From Mycobacterium sp. IS-1264 (GTDB taxonomy: Bacteria > Actinomycetota > Actinomycetes > Mycobacteriales > Mycobacteriaceae): a DNA stretch of 64,000 nucleotides. Both the position numbers and the translations under genes were made by a program. Under the pieces are notes generated by a model. That model did no database searches and was not told the origin of the DNA. It saw nothing but the letters and a program-made list of their open reading frames with translations. Shown in pieces: positions 31,908-40,670 of the stretch (position 1 is its first letter; the number at the start of each line of letters is the position of its first letter). The DNA lies in the NCBI RefSeq assembly GCF_001954195.1, contig NZ_MBES01000062.1, positions 1 to 64,000 on the forward strand. Direction: 5' to 3'.

Positions 31908-31920
31908 TGAAAGGTGTTCA
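31908..31920. promoter_or_regulatory. Candidate biotin-regulator operator upstream of bioB
   Basis: On the minus strand this reads TGAACACCTTTCA, one base short of a perfect TGAAC-N3-GTTCA palindrome. It lies in the 136-bp region between bioB and a divergent small gene. It resembles sites described for the actinobacterial BioQ repressor, but I recall that motif only approximately. No bioQ gene is in the window. Confidence 0.4.
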
Positions 31921-31959
31921 AAGTAGGGTAACGGCCGCCGTACATGCGAACCCCCGGGG

Positions 31960-31965
31960 TATACG
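31960..31965 (+). promoter_or_regulatory. Possible -10 box for a leaderless small gene
   Basis: TATACG lies six bases before the ATG at 31972. That spacing would put the transcription start on the A of the start codon, a common arrangement in mycobacteria. Confidence 0.4.
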
Positions 31966-31971
31966 ACCACC

Positions 31972-32157
31972 ATGACTGCCACGCACGTCGTCTACATGGC
32001 GCACCATATGCTTTTGCTCGCCGTCCCGGCGTTTCTGCCGGCGGTGATCGTCGTGGGGGTGGTCCTCTACGTCGCGCTGCGCGATCGCCGCGCCGGACGT
32101 CGCACTCCTGGCGATTCCGCTCCGCGATCTGACCCCGCCGACAAAAAGCGTGATTGA
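31972..32157 (+). CDS. Small single-pass membrane protein
   Basis: A 61-residue protein with one long hydrophobic helix (about residues 12-36, [20 protein letters not shown]) and a basic, hydrophilic cytosolic tail ending SDPADKKRD. The composition looks like a genuine small membrane protein rather than a chance frame, and a -10-like box is positioned for a leaderless start. It is divergent from bioB and 113 bp upstream of the histidine-rich operon on the same strand. Function unknown. Confidence 0.6.
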   Translation: MTATHVVYMAHHMLLLAVPAFLPAVIVVGVVLYVALRDRRAGRRTPGDSAPRSDPADKKRD

Positions 32158-32195
32158 CGGCCCCTCAATCTGGGCATTACCAACACGATCGCGAA

Positions 32196-32211
32196 CTTAC
32201 CTTCAAGTAAG
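32196..32211. promoter_or_regulatory. Short inverted repeat upstream of the histidine-rich operon
   Basis: CTTACCTTCAAGTAAG has 5-bp arms (CTTAC/GTAAG) around six bases. It lies about 60 bp upstream of the first gene of the 32271-35840 operon, in an AT-richer stretch, and could be an operator. No regulator gene sits beside it. Confidence 0.35.
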
Positions 32212-32270
32212 AAGCGGTCGTCGGATCAATTTCTCCCGGGACGGCCCGGCGTGGTTGGGAGGGCATGACG

Positions 32271-34109
32271 ATGAACGCGACGGAATTGACGATTGTTGCC
32301 GAGGCACCGGCGCGCGGTGCGGGGCTGAACCAGGTGATCGGGCTGTCGATCGCCGCGGTGGTGATAGCGGTGGCCATGCTGTGGATAGGGCATGCGCATC
32401 GCACCCATCGCATCGAATGGCTGACCCGGGCGGCCGACCGGATGGGCGAGAAGTTCCACCGGCCCAACTGGGTGGCCCTGCCGGTCCTGGTGTTCACCAC
32501 ATCGATCATCTGCGCCCTGTTCGGGTTCATCTGGGACGTCAGCTGGCACATCGGCAATGGCCGCGACCCCGGCCCGCTGGCCAACCCGGCGCACTACTTC
32601 ATCATCATCGGCCTGTTCGGAATCTTCGTGGGCGGCATGCTTGCGGTGGTGCTGCCGTTCAGTAAGCCCGGCCCGGCGGCGGTGCGCATCACGGAGAACT
32701 GGTACGCGCCGGTGGGCGGCGTGCTGATGGCCGGCTGCGGGTTGTACGCGATGATCGGATTCCCGCTCGACGATATCTGGCACCGGATCTTTGGTCAGGA
32801 TGTAACCCTTTGGGGCCCAACTCATTTGATGATGATCGGCGGCGCCTGCTTTTCGCTCTTCGCGGTGCTGATGCTGGAGCGCGAGGGCGAGGCCCAAGAG
32901 GCCGGGGAGGTCTACCACGGCCCCTTCATCACGTTGCTGCGCTACCTGTCCTTCGGAGGATTGTTCATCGGCCTGTCGGTCTACCAAATCGAGTTCGACT
33001 TCGGGGTCCCGCAGTTCCGCCTGGTGTTTCAGCCGATGCTGATCGCCGCGGCCGCCGCGCTTGCGGCGGTTGCCGCGCGCGTCACGATGGGACGGGGAGC
33101 CGCGGTCGTGGCGGCATTGTTCGCGATCGCACTGCGGGGCGGGGTGGCCCTGCTGGTTGGGCCCATCCTGGGCGCGCCGATCAACTGGTTCCCGCTCTAT
33201 CTCGGCCCCGCGGTGGTGGTCGAGCTCCTCGCGCTGACGCCACTGTTCAAGCGCCCCATCGCTTTTGGTGCCGTCTCCGGCCTGGCCGTGGCGACCATCG
33301 GGCTGTGGCTGGAGTCCCTGTGGATCGGAGCGGTCTACCCCTACCCCTGGCCGACGAAGATATGGGGCGAGGCGCTGGCGATGTCGGTGCCCGTGGCGGT
33401 GCTGACCGGAATCTGCGGGGCGCTGTTCGGAATGGTGCTCACCGGCCAGCGCCTCCCAAGCCGGCGGATCGGCATCACCGTCGTCGCGTTGACGGTGGTG
33501 GTGATCGGCGGTGCGGTGGCCAACGGGCTGCACATCAATGTGCCGCGCCAAAACACCGCCACCGTCGCGCTGACGGACCAGCCCAGCCCCCCGGGGCAGC
33601 GCATGGTGACTGCCGACGTGCAGCTCACGCCCCCGTTCGTCAGCGACAACCCGGACTGGCTGTCGATCCTGTCCTGGCAGGGGCGGATGGAGAATAACCG
33701 CGGCCTGATGATCGACCGGCTCGCCAAGGTCGGACCCGGTCACTACCGGTCCACCCAGCCGGTTCCGGCGTGGGGATCCTGGAAGACGCTGCTGCGGGTG
33801 CAGGACGGCTACACGCTGACGGCGGTGCCGATCTACGAGCCGGCCGACGATGCCATCCCGGCGCCCGAGGTCCCCGCCCTGGCGTCGAGCACGCGGCCGT
33901 TCGTCCTGGAGGTCACCATCCTGCAGCGCGAACGCGACCAGGGTGCCCCGACGTGGCTGTTCACCGCCGGCGGGATCGTGGTGCTCTTCTTCACGCTGAT
34001 GGTTATCACCGCCCTGACGTGGGGCGCCGGTCGCCTCGGCTACGCGACGGGTGAGCCGGAGCCGGTCGAGGAGAAGCAGTCCGTGCCCGGCGCTCCGCGA
34101 GCGGCGTGA
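32271..34109 (+). CDS. Histidine-rich polytopic membrane protein, function unknown
   Basis: A 612-residue protein with about a dozen hydrophobic segments (first at residues ~20-38, last at ~575-595) and one extracytoplasmic domain (~455-570) between the last two. Counting from the ATG at 32265, histidines at H95 (in WDVSWHIG), H110 (NPAHYFIIIG), H173 (DDIWHRIFG) and H187 (GPTHLMMIGG) lie in or beside helices, as in heme- or metal-binding membrane proteins. The ATG at 32271 is preferred over 32265 because GGGAGG lies eight bases before it. It is the first gene of an operon with a cupredoxin-like lipoprotein. I do not recognise a named family. Confidence 0.8.
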   Translation: MNATELTIVAEAPARGAGLNQVIGLSIAAVVIAVAMLWIGHAHRTHRIEWLTRAADRMGEKFHRPNWVALPVLVFTTSIICALFGFIWDVSWHIGNGRDPGPLANPAHYFIIIGLFGIFVGGMLAVVLPFSKPGPAAVRITENWYAPVGGVLMAGCGLYAMIGFPLDDIWHRIFGQDVTLWGPTHLMMIGGACFSLFAVLMLEREGEAQEAGEVYHGPFITLLRYLSFGGLFIGLSVYQIEFDFGVPQFRLVFQPMLIAAAAALAAVAARVTMGRGAAVVAALFAIALRGGVALLVGPILGAPINWFPLYLGPAVVVELLALTPLFKRPIAFGAVSGLAVATIGLWLESLWIGAVYPYPWPTKIWGEALAMSVPVAVLTGICGALFGMVLTGQRLPSRRIGITVVALTVVVIGGAVANGLHINVPRQNTATVALTDQPSPPGQRMVTADVQLTPPFVSDNPDWLSILSWQGRMENNRGLMIDRLAKVGPGHYRSTQPVPAWGSWKTLLRVQDGYTLTAVPIYEPADDAIPAPEVPALASSTRPFVLEVTILQRERDQGAPTWLFTAGGIVVLFFTLMVITALTWGAGRLGYATGEPEPVEEKQSVPGAPRAA

Positions 34110-34113
34110 CGCG

Positions 34114-34491
34114 ATGACGTTTCGTAACGCCCTCATTTCGGCGTGGGCGGTGGCGGGGGTGTCGGCGTTGCTATGCGGCCTGGTTGCCTGCGGCGGTAAG
34201 TCGCCGAGCCCGCCGCCGGCCGCCGGCTTGGACATCAACGTCACGATCGCGAACGGCCAAGTCACTCCGACCAACGCCACGCTGCAGGCAAAGGTCAAGC
34301 AGCAGATCACCTTTCACGTCACCAGCGATGTCGCCGACGAGCTGCATGTGCACTCGGAGCCCGACCACAAGTTCCAGGTCGCGGCCGCACCGAATCAGAC
34401 ATTTCAATTGAGCGTCGACGTCCCTGGCAAAGTCGAAGTCGAGCTACACCACCTGGACCGCACGATCGCGACCATTCAAGTTCAACCGTGA
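34114..34491 (+). CDS. Cupredoxin-like lipoprotein
   Basis: A 125-residue protein with a lipoprotein signal: a hydrophobic N-terminus and the lipobox LVAC (Cys26) followed by GGKSPSPPP. The mature part resembles a cupredoxin-like beta-sandwich, with QITFHVTSDVADELHVHSEP and GKVEVELHHLDRTIATIQV. Six histidines (68, 78, 80, 85, 112, 113) could bind copper or another metal. The classical Cys and Met ligands of blue copper proteins are missing. It starts 4 bp after the upstream membrane gene and overlaps the next gene as GTGA, so the three proteins are probably made together. Confidence 0.82.
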   Translation: MTFRNALISAWAVAGVSALLCGLVACGGKSPSPPPAAGLDINVTIANGQVTPTNATLQAKVKQQITFHVTSDVADELHVHSEPDHKFQVAAAPNQTFQLSVDVPGKVEVELHHLDRTIATIQVQP

Positions 34492-35840
34492 CGGTGCTGC
34501 TGGCACACGGCCTGGGTGGGTCGAGCGATCTCCCGGTCCCCTACGCCTACGCGATGGTCGGTGCGGCATGGGCCTTGACGTTCACCTTCGCCGTGGTCGC
34601 GTTCGCGTGGCGGAAACCGAGGTTTGACCCCGACGCGCCCGGCCGCGCCCTGCCGGCCGCGCTGACCACGTTGGTCGACGCCCGCGCGACGCGCTGGACG
34701 GCTGCGGCCGTGGCGCTGGCCTTCGCGGTCTGGGCGGTGCTGGCGGGTGTGTGCGGTACGCAGACGCAGGCCAACGGCCTGCTGGGGGCGTTTTACGTGC
34801 TGCTGTGGGTGGGACTGGTCGCGCTGTCCCTGGCGTTCGGCCCGGTGTGGCGGGTGATCTCGCCGGTGCGCACGGTGTACCTGCTGCTACGACGCGGCGC
34901 GCCGCAGCGACTGGGTCGGCCGCGGCTGACCTATCCCGAAAGCTGGGGCTACCGCCCCGCGGCGGCCGGCCTGTTCGCCTTCGTCTGGCTGGAATTGGCG
35001 AGCCCGAACTCGGCCTCGCTGCCGTGGGTGAAGGCGTGGCTGCTGGTCTATGTCGTGGTGTTGCTGGGCGGGGCGTGGCTGTGCGGCCAGCGCTTTCTGG
35101 CCCGCGTCGACCCGTTCGGCGTGTACAGCATGGCGGTGTCGCGGCTTTCACCGTTTCGCCGCTCGCCGGCGACCGGAAAGATCGTCGTCGGCAACCCGTT
35201 CGACCATCTGCCGTCCCTGCCCGTGCGCCCAGGTGTCGTCGCGATGCTGGCGGTGCTGCTGGGGTCGACGGCGTTCGACAGTTACTCGTCGTCGCCGACA
35301 TGGCGCGGCTTCGCCGACCGGGTTGCCGGCCTCGCCCACGGCGTGCCGCCGACCCTGTCGTCGTCGATCTTGCGGACGATCGGCCTGCTGGTGTTCGTTT
35401 CGGTTGTCGCACTTACCTTTTCGCTCGCGGCCCGGGCCACCGGTGGGGTCGACCGCGAGCAGCGCCGCGCGCTGCCCGGCCGGATGGCGCATTCGCTGAT
35501 CCCGATCGTGGTGGGCTACATCTTCGCGCACTATCTGTCCTACCTCGTGGAGAGAGGACAGCAAGCCGTCATCGCCCTCGCCGATCCGTTCGGTCGCGGA
35601 TGGAATCCGTTGGGGCTGGCGCACTCTCACGTCGCCTATGTGTTGTCGACGCATCCGTCGGTGCTGGCCGGCGTCAAGGTGGCGTGCGTGGTGACGGGCC
35701 ACATCGTGGCGGTGATCGCCGCGCACGACAAGGCGCTTCGGCTGCTGCCCGCCGGCCATCAGCTCACCGGGCAGCTGACCATGATGCTGGTCATGGTCAG
35801 CTACACCTTCACCGGCCTGTACCTGCTGTTCGGCGGATAG
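34488..35840 (+). CDS. Histidine-rich polytopic membrane protein, third gene of the cupredoxin operon
   Basis: A 450-residue protein with about ten hydrophobic segments. The C-terminal third holds closely spaced histidines in predicted helices: H348 (FAHYLSYL), H379 and H381 (LAHSHVAYV), H389, H405 (VTGHIVAVI) and H413 (AAHDKALRLL). These are suitable for heme or metal binding. The GTG start overlaps the lipoprotein stop by 4 bp. It is convergent with the ligase-like gene, with 5 bp between. No named family recognised; the operon replaces the region that holds prophage phiRv1 between bioB and bioD in H37Rv. Confidence 0.8.
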   Translation: MTVLLAHGLGGSSDLPVPYAYAMVGAAWALTFTFAVVAFAWRKPRFDPDAPGRALPAALTTLVDARATRWTAAAVALAFAVWAVLAGVCGTQTQANGLLGAFYVLLWVGLVALSLAFGPVWRVISPVRTVYLLLRRGAPQRLGRPRLTYPESWGYRPAAAGLFAFVWLELASPNSASLPWVKAWLLVYVVVLLGGAWLCGQRFLARVDPFGVYSMAVSRLSPFRRSPATGKIVVGNPFDHLPSLPVRPGVVAMLAVLLGSTAFDSYSSSPTWRGFADRVAGLAHGVPPTLSSSILRTIGLLVFVSVVALTFSLAARATGGVDREQRRALPGRMAHSLIPIVVGYIFAHYLSYLVERGQQAVIALADPFGRGWNPLGLAHSHVAYVLSTHPSVLAGVKVACVVTGHIVAVIAAHDKALRLLPAGHQLTGQLTMMLVMVSYTFTGLYLLFGG

Positions 35841-35845
35841 CCGCG

Positions 35846-36355
35846 TCAGCCGATCAGGTGCTCGGCGCGCTTGGTCCCGTCCCAACGCCGTAGGCCCGCG
35901 AATCGCCCGTCGATCTGCGACGGCCGGCCCGCGATGCGGAGCGCCCGCCCGAGCTGGCCCCCGCCGACCCGGCGGGCCAGCGTGACGTGCGCGGTCCACT
36001 GGCCGGGCAGGCTGTTGGGCATCGGCGCGGGCACCAGATGCGGACCGCAGAGCCGATGCACCTCGGCGTGCAGCGTCAACAGCTCGGTCGTCGGCACCAC
36101 CAGGCGCGCGAACACGACGTCCGCCCGGCCGAACAGCACCGGCGCGCCGATCGCCGCGACCAGCGGGAGCCGCTCGGTCAGCGGCCGCAGCAGCTCGTCG
36201 ACGTCGACGGCAACGCGCTCGGCGACGGCCAGCGTCACATGCGGGCGACTGGCCGGCGCCTGGCTGGGGATGCCGGCGCCCGCCAGGTCGGCCCAGATGC
36301 GGCGGACCACCGCCTCGGTGTCGTCGTCGAAGACCAGCTCGATCGAGTGGACCAT
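35846..36355 (-). CDS. 2'-5' RNA ligase/cyclic phosphodiesterase-fold protein (Rv1571-like)
   Basis: A 169-residue 2H phosphoesterase-type protein. The two signature motifs are SRPHVTLAVAERV (HVT) and WTAHVTLARRVGG (HVT), spaced as expected for the paired HxT motifs. The biological substrate is unknown. The ATG at 36355 shares one base with the bioD stop, so it is co-translated with the biotin genes. A longer open frame upstream overlaps bioD and is rejected. Confidence 0.83.
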   Translation of the reverse strand: MVHSIELVFDDDTEAVVRRIWADLAGAGIPSQAPASRPHVTLAVAERVAVDVDELLRPLTERLPLVAAIGAPVLFGRADVVFARLVVPTTELLTLHAEVHRLCGPHLVPAPMPNSLPGQWTAHVTLARRVGGGQLGRALRIAGRPSQIDGRFAGLRRWDGTKRAEHLIG

Positions 36356-37035
36356 CAGCCGACCAGTGTGGCTACCCAGTCGCGGTCGAACGCCGCCTTG
36401 CTCAGCGCCGCGAATTCCGCGGCGTGCATCGAGCCTGCGCCCGCGGGCAGCGCCGCCCGTACCGGGGCGAGGCTGGTCAGCGCGGGCCGGTTCGACGTCT
36501 CCGCGGGCCCGGGCCGCGCCGGCCAGCTGCCGATCACCAAACCGGAGCACGAAACACCATGCGCGGCAAGCGCTTCCACGGTGAGCGCGGTGTGGTTGAG
36601 GGTGCCCAGCTCCGCGGTCACCGCGACCAGCGCCGCGGCGCCCAGGTCGACGGCGAGATCGCGCAGGGTGACGCCGCCGTCGGCGAGTTCGACCAGCAGC
36701 CCGCCCGCACCCTCGACCAGGGTCAGCCGCCCCGGGCGATCCAGATCGCCGATAACCCGCAGCACCTCCTCGCGGGTGGGTAGGGCCATCCCCGCCTGCT
36801 CGGCCGCCGCGGCCGGCGCCAGGGGCCGTGGGTAGCGCGCCAGCCCGGCGAGTTCGCTCACCCCGGACAGCCGGGCCACGTCCGCGAGGTCGTCGTCGCC
36901 GCACTCGGTGCCGGTCTGGACGGGCTTACACACGGCCACGTCGATGCCGGCCTGACGCGCATGAGACGCCAGCGCCGCGGTGACGACCGTCTTACCGACC
37001 CCCGTGCCGGTGCCGGTAACGACCAGAACGGTCAA
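36355..37035 (-). CDS. bioD: Dethiobiotin synthetase
   Basis: BioD closes the ureido ring of DAPA with CO2 and ATP to give dethiobiotin. The 226-residue protein has the P-loop [17 protein letters not shown], the substrate segment CKPVQTGTE and [14 protein letters not shown]. The start is TTG at 37035, overlapping the bioF stop by 4 bp. Confidence 0.94.
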   Translation of the reverse strand: MTVLVVTGTGTGVGKTVVTAALASHARQAGIDVAVCKPVQTGTECGDDDLADVARLSGVSELAGLARYPRPLAPAAAAEQAGMALPTREEVLRVIGDLDRPGRLTLVEGAGGLLVELADGGVTLRDLAVDLGAAALVAVTAELGTLNHTALTVEALAAHGVSCSGLVIGSWPARPGPAETSNRPALTSLAPVRAALPAGAGSMHAAEFAALSKAAFDRDWVATLVG

Positions 37036-38192
37036 CGGCGCGCCACGGCAAGCACATCCGTCAGCACCCGGCGCGCGATCTCGAGTTCGGCGTCATCAAG
37101 CGACGCGCGCGCGGTCAGCCGCAGCCGCGACGTCCCGGCGGGCACCGTCGGGGGCCGGAAGCAGCCCACCTTCACGCCGGCATCCAGGCAGGCCGTCGCG
37201 GCGGCCAGCGCCACCTCCGGATCGCCCAGGATCACCGACACCACCGCCGACTGCGGCACGTCGGGTACCGCGCAGATCCCGGCCAACGTGCCGGCGTGCC
37301 GCAGCACCGCCTGCGGCCGCCACGGCTCGGACCGCAGGATTTGCAGCGCCGCCCGCGCGGCACCCACCGCCGCGGGGGCCAGGCCGGTGTCGAAGATGAA
37401 TGGTCGGGCGGCATCGATCAGATGGGCCCGCACCTGCACCGGGCCCAGGACTGCCCCGCCCTGGCTGCCGAGCGCCTTGGACAGCGTGGTGGTCATCACG
37501 ACGTCGGGCGCGCCCGCGAGCCCGAGCTCGTGCAGCAGCCCGCGCCCACCGCCACGCACACCCAGGCCGTGCGCTTCGTCGACGATGAGCAACGCGCGGT
37601 GTCGCCGGCACACGTCGTGCAGCTCCCGCAGGGGCGCGAGCGCACCGTCGGCGCTGAACACCGAGTCGGTGATGACGACGGCGCGTTCCTCGCCCCGTGA
37701 ACCCAGCGCCGCGTCCACCGCGCCGAGGTCGCGGTGCGGGGTGACCACCACCCGGGCGCGCGACAGCCGGCACGCATCGACCAGGGACGCGTGCGAGTAC
37801 GCGTCGGAAACCAGCAGCGAACCGGGGCCGGACAGGCCGACCACGGCCCCGAGATTGGCGGTGTATCCCGATGAGAACAGCAAACCCGTTGCGGCGCCGA
37901 CATACTCAGCGAGCTCGGCCTCGAATTGCTGGTGCAGTTCGGTGTCGCCGGTGACCAGGCGCGAGCCCGTGGCGCCGGCGCCCCACATGCGCAGCGCCTG
38001 CACGCCGCCCTCGATGACGTCGGGATGCTGCGAGAGCCCCAGGTAGTCGTTCGATGCGAGGTCCAGCTCGGTCGCGACGGCCGGCCGCGGCCGCAGCGAA
38101 CGGCGCAGCCCGGCCTCGCGGCGCTGGGTCTCCACCGTCTCCAGCCAGGCCAGCGGGGAAACCTCGATCGATGCCTGCTGGGCGGCGTTCAT
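37032..38192 (-). CDS. bioF: 8-amino-7-oxononanoate synthase
   Basis: BioF condenses pimeloyl thioester with alanine, using pyridoxal phosphate. The 386-residue protein has [47 protein letters not shown] and the PLP lysine in [16 protein letters not shown]. The ATG at 38192 faces the secreted-protein gene, 163 bp away, which separates bioF from bioA. Confidence 0.95.
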   Translation of the reverse strand: MNAAQQASIEVSPLAWLETVETQRREAGLRRSLRPRPAVATELDLASNDYLGLSQHPDVIEGGVQALRMWGAGATGSRLVTGDTELHQQFEAELAEYVGAATGLLFSSGYTANLGAVVGLSGPGSLLVSDAYSHASLVDACRLSRARVVVTPHRDLGAVDAALGSRGEERAVVITDSVFSADGALAPLRELHDVCRRHRALLIVDEAHGLGVRGGGRGLLHELGLAGAPDVVMTTTLSKALGSQGGAVLGPVQVRAHLIDAARPFIFDTGLAPAAVGAARAALQILRSEPWRPQAVLRHAGTLAGICAVPDVPQSAVVSVILGDPEVALAAATACLDAGVKVGCFRPPTVPAGTSRLRLTARASLDDAELEIARRVLTDVLAVARR

Positions 38193-38301
38193 AGACCTAG
38201 AGCCTACGAGAGCCGACGAGGCGAGCGACCACGGCCGTCGCTCAGGTGATCCCTTTAGTCATGTTTTGTTAACTTTTTTGGGGGCTGGGGAGCTTAGGGT
38301 G

Positions 38302-38340
38302 CCGGGATGTTGCTCCGGGATGTGGCTCCGGGATGTTGCT
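38302..38340. repeat. Triple 13-bp tandem repeat before a start codon
   Basis: Three consecutive copies of CCGGGATGTTGCT (the middle one has G for T at position 10) end immediately before the AAGGAGG ribosome-binding site at 38341 of the secreted-protein gene. Copy-number change would lengthen or shorten its 5' untranslated region by 13 bp without touching the coding frame. Confidence 0.85.
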
Positions 38341-38355
38341 AAGGAGGGGTCAGAG

Positions 38356-38787
38356 ATGATGACTGTCACACGCAGTTTGGCCGTAGCTGCGGCCGTCGCC
38401 GCCGTCGCTGTCGGGGCAGCGGCTCCGGCTTTCGCCGCTCCCGAACTGAGCGGCCACTACATCGAAACCGAAACCGCCGCGAACGACCGAAGCACGACCG
38501 ACAACTGGTACTTCTCTTCCTGCGGTGACGGTTGCGCCTCGGTGGCTCGCAAAGGCGCCAAGGCCTTTGGGCAGGCGAAGTTGGTCGGCGGCCAATGGAC
38601 GCTTGACGTCGCAGGCGAGACCGCAATGTGCCCGGACGGCAGCCAGGTCCCCAACGCTCTCTCAGCGCACTACACGTGGAACCCGAGCACCCTGGCCGGC
38701 ACCGTCCAGACGACCGCCGACGCGCCGGAATGCGGCGATCCGGCGGGGTTTCAGGTCACCGACAACATCCAACTGCGGCAGGCCTGA
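38356..38787 (+). CDS. Small secreted protein
   Basis: A 143-residue protein with a classic Sec signal peptide: MTVTRSLAVAAAVAAVAVGA followed by AAPAFAAPE, cleavage probably after AFA. The mature part (~115 residues) has four cysteines (SSCGDGCAS, AMCPDGSQ, APECGDPAG) that could form two disulfides. A strong AAGGAGG lies eight bases before the ATG at 38356. A frame open to 38266 would read through the tandem repeats and is rejected. It lies between bioF and bioA on the opposite strand. Function unknown. Confidence 0.82.
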   Translation: MMTVTRSLAVAAAVAAVAVGAAAPAFAAPELSGHYIETETAANDRSTTDNWYFSSCGDGCASVARKGAKAFGQAKLVGGQWTLDVAGETAMCPDGSQVPNALSAHYTWNPSTLAGTVQTTADAPECGDPAGFQVTDNIQLRQA

Positions 38788-38796
38788 CGCGGGGTT

Positions 38797-40101
38797 TCAG
38801 CCCACCAGGCGCGCGACCTCGACCATCGCCGAGGTGATTCGCGCGATCTCGTCGGCTGAACAGATGTAGGGCGGCATGGCATAAACCAGGTTGCGGAACG
38901 GGCGCAACCAGACGCCGTGGTCGAGCGCCGCGGGGGTGGCGACGGACAGGTCGACGGTTCGCTGGCACTCGATGACCCCGATGGCGCCGCACACCCGGAC
39001 GTCGGTCACGCCGGGCAGCGCGCGGGCGGGTTCGAGGCCGTCGGCCAGCCCGCCGGCGATTTCGGCGATCCGCGGCCGCCAGTCCTGGCCGAGCAGCACC
39101 TCGACGCTGGCCACCGACACCGCGCAGGCCAGCGGGTTGGCCATGAAGGTGGGCCCATGCATCAGCGCGCCGGCCTCGCCTGAGCTGATGGTATGGGCGA
39201 TGTCGGTGGTGCACAGGGTGGCGGCCAGGCTGACGTAGCCGCCGGTGAGCGCCTTGCCGACGCACATGATGTCCGGGCTCACCCCGGCATGGTCGGCGGC
39301 GAAGAGCTCGCCGGTGCGCCCGAAGCCGGTCGCGATCTCGTCGAAAATGAGCAGGACGTCGTGGCGGTCGCAGATGTCGCGCAGGTCGCGCAGGTAGCGG
39401 GGGTCGTGGAAGCGCATCCCACCGGCACCCTGCACGACGGGTTCGACGATGACGGCCGCGAGTTCGGCGGCGTGGGAGGCCAGCTGTTCCTCGAACGCCG
39501 CGCTGTAGGCGGGGTCGTGCTCGCGTGGCACCTGCGGGGCGAACACCTGCCGGGCCAGGACGTCGGTCCACAGCGAGTGCATGCCACCGTCCGGGTCGCA
39601 GACGCTCATCGGCGTGAACGTGTCGCCGTGGTACCCGCCGCGCCAGGTCATCAGCCGGTGCTTTCCTGGCCGGCCGCGGCTGCGCCAGTACTGCAGCGCC
39701 ATCTTGACCGCGACCTCCACCGACACCGACCCCGAGTCACTGAAGAAAACCGTCTCCAGTCCCGCCGGGGTGATCTGCACCAGCAGCTGCGCCAGCCGGG
39801 CCGCGGGCTCGTGGGTCAGCCCGCCGAACATGACGTGGTTCATGGTCCCCAGCTGCGCGGCCAGCGCCGCATCCAGCACCGGATGGCCGTGCCCGTGAAT
39901 CGCCGTCCACCACGAGCTCATCGCGTCCAGCACGTCGATCGGGGTGCCGGCCCTGACCAGCTTCAGCCAGGCGCCGCGGGCGCCGACGGCCACCACGGGC
40001 GCGACCGCCTCGCTGCCGATGGTGCTGTAGGGGTGCCACAGGTGCGCGGCGTCGATCGCACTGATTTGCTCGGGCGTCAACCCGGCCCTCGCCGCAGGCA
40101 T
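38797..40101 (-). CDS. bioA: Adenosylmethionine-8-amino-7-oxononanoate aminotransferase
   Basis: BioA transfers an amino group from S-adenosylmethionine to KAPA, giving DAPA, with pyridoxal phosphate. The 434-residue class III aminotransferase has [50 protein letters not shown] and the PLP lysine in [14 protein letters not shown]. The ATG at 40101 gives the usual N-terminus; the frame is open further upstream. It is convergent with the secreted-protein gene and divergent from a membrane-protein gene. Confidence 0.95.
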   Translation of the reverse strand: MPAARAGLTPEQISAIDAAHLWHPYSTIGSEAVAPVVAVGARGAWLKLVRAGTPIDVLDAMSSWWTAIHGHGHPVLDAALAAQLGTMNHVMFGGLTHEPAARLAQLLVQITPAGLETVFFSDSGSVSVEVAVKMALQYWRSRGRPGKHRLMTWRGGYHGDTFTPMSVCDPDGGMHSLWTDVLARQVFAPQVPREHDPAYSAAFEEQLASHAAELAAVIVEPVVQGAGGMRFHDPRYLRDLRDICDRHDVLLIFDEIATGFGRTGELFAADHAGVSPDIMCVGKALTGGYVSLAATLCTTDIAHTISSGEAGALMHGPTFMANPLACAVSVASVEVLLGQDWRPRIAEIAGGLADGLEPARALPGVTDVRVCGAIGVIECQRTVDLSVATPAALDHGVWLRPFRNLVYAMPPYICSADEIARITSAMVEVARLVG

Positions 40102-40163
40102 AGAGACCGAGCGTAAAGCAGTCGGTTCGCGCAAACCCCGACCATGGGGAAGCATCTATCGGC

Positions 40164-40670
40164 ATGGCGCTGCCCTACCCGTTCAACGACCCGCACCGCG
40201 GCGATTCCTCGTCGATGCGCTCCGGCGCGGACGACTCCCCGCCGGTTGCGGCCGATTCAGACGACTTCCGGCCGGTGCCCTACGTCTCGGACCTCGCGCC
40301 CGAGGAGAAGCCGCGGGTCATTCGGCTGCGGGTAGCCGTCTGGGACCTGATCTGCACGGTGGTGCTACTGACGCTGCTCGTCGTCATGGCCGCGGCGACA
40401 ACTTGGCCATCGAAGCTCTACGGGTTCCTGGCAGAGGTGTGCACTGATGAGACGTGTGGGCTGGTTCCCTATGGCATCGACATGTACATCTATCCGCTGG
40501 TGTGGGGCGGGATCGGCGCGGCGGTGGCCGCGGCCGTGATCGGCCCCGTCGTTTCCCTCTTGAAGGGCTGGTACATGTCCTTCTGGCCGGTTTTGGCCCT
40601 CGGCATTCTCATAGTCAGCTCGACGGCCGCCTCGATGATCACGATCTTCAGCCAGCGTTATTGGCACTGA
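40164..40670 (+). CDS. Membrane protein with acidic N-terminus (Rv1567c-like position)
   Basis: A 168-residue protein. The first ~50 residues are hydrophilic and rich in Asp, Ser and Pro. Membrane helices follow near 58-80, 107-130 and 138-162. Two cysteines (VCTDETCGL) lie in an external loop. It occupies the place of Rv1567c, divergent from bioA. Function unknown. Confidence 0.75.
   Translation: MALPYPFNDPHRGDSSSMRSGADDSPPVAADSDDFRPVPYVSDLAPEEKPRVIRLRVAVWDLICTVVLLTLLVVMAAATTWPSKLYGFLAEVCTDETCGLVPYGIDMYIYPLVWGGIGAAVAAAVIGPVVSLLKGWYMSFWPVLALGILIVSSTAASMITIFSQRYWH

Noticed and set aside
32226..34310. A 694-codon minus-strand frame opposite the first histidine-rich membrane protein
   Set aside because: The plus-strand frame has clear membrane helices, a good ribosome-binding site and operon spacing; the antisense frame is low-complexity charged sequence.
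32158..35840. Prophage remnant at the phiRv1 site between bioB and bioD
   Set aside because: No integrase, phage structural gene or attachment repeat is visible; the genes form a coherent chromosomal-type operon.
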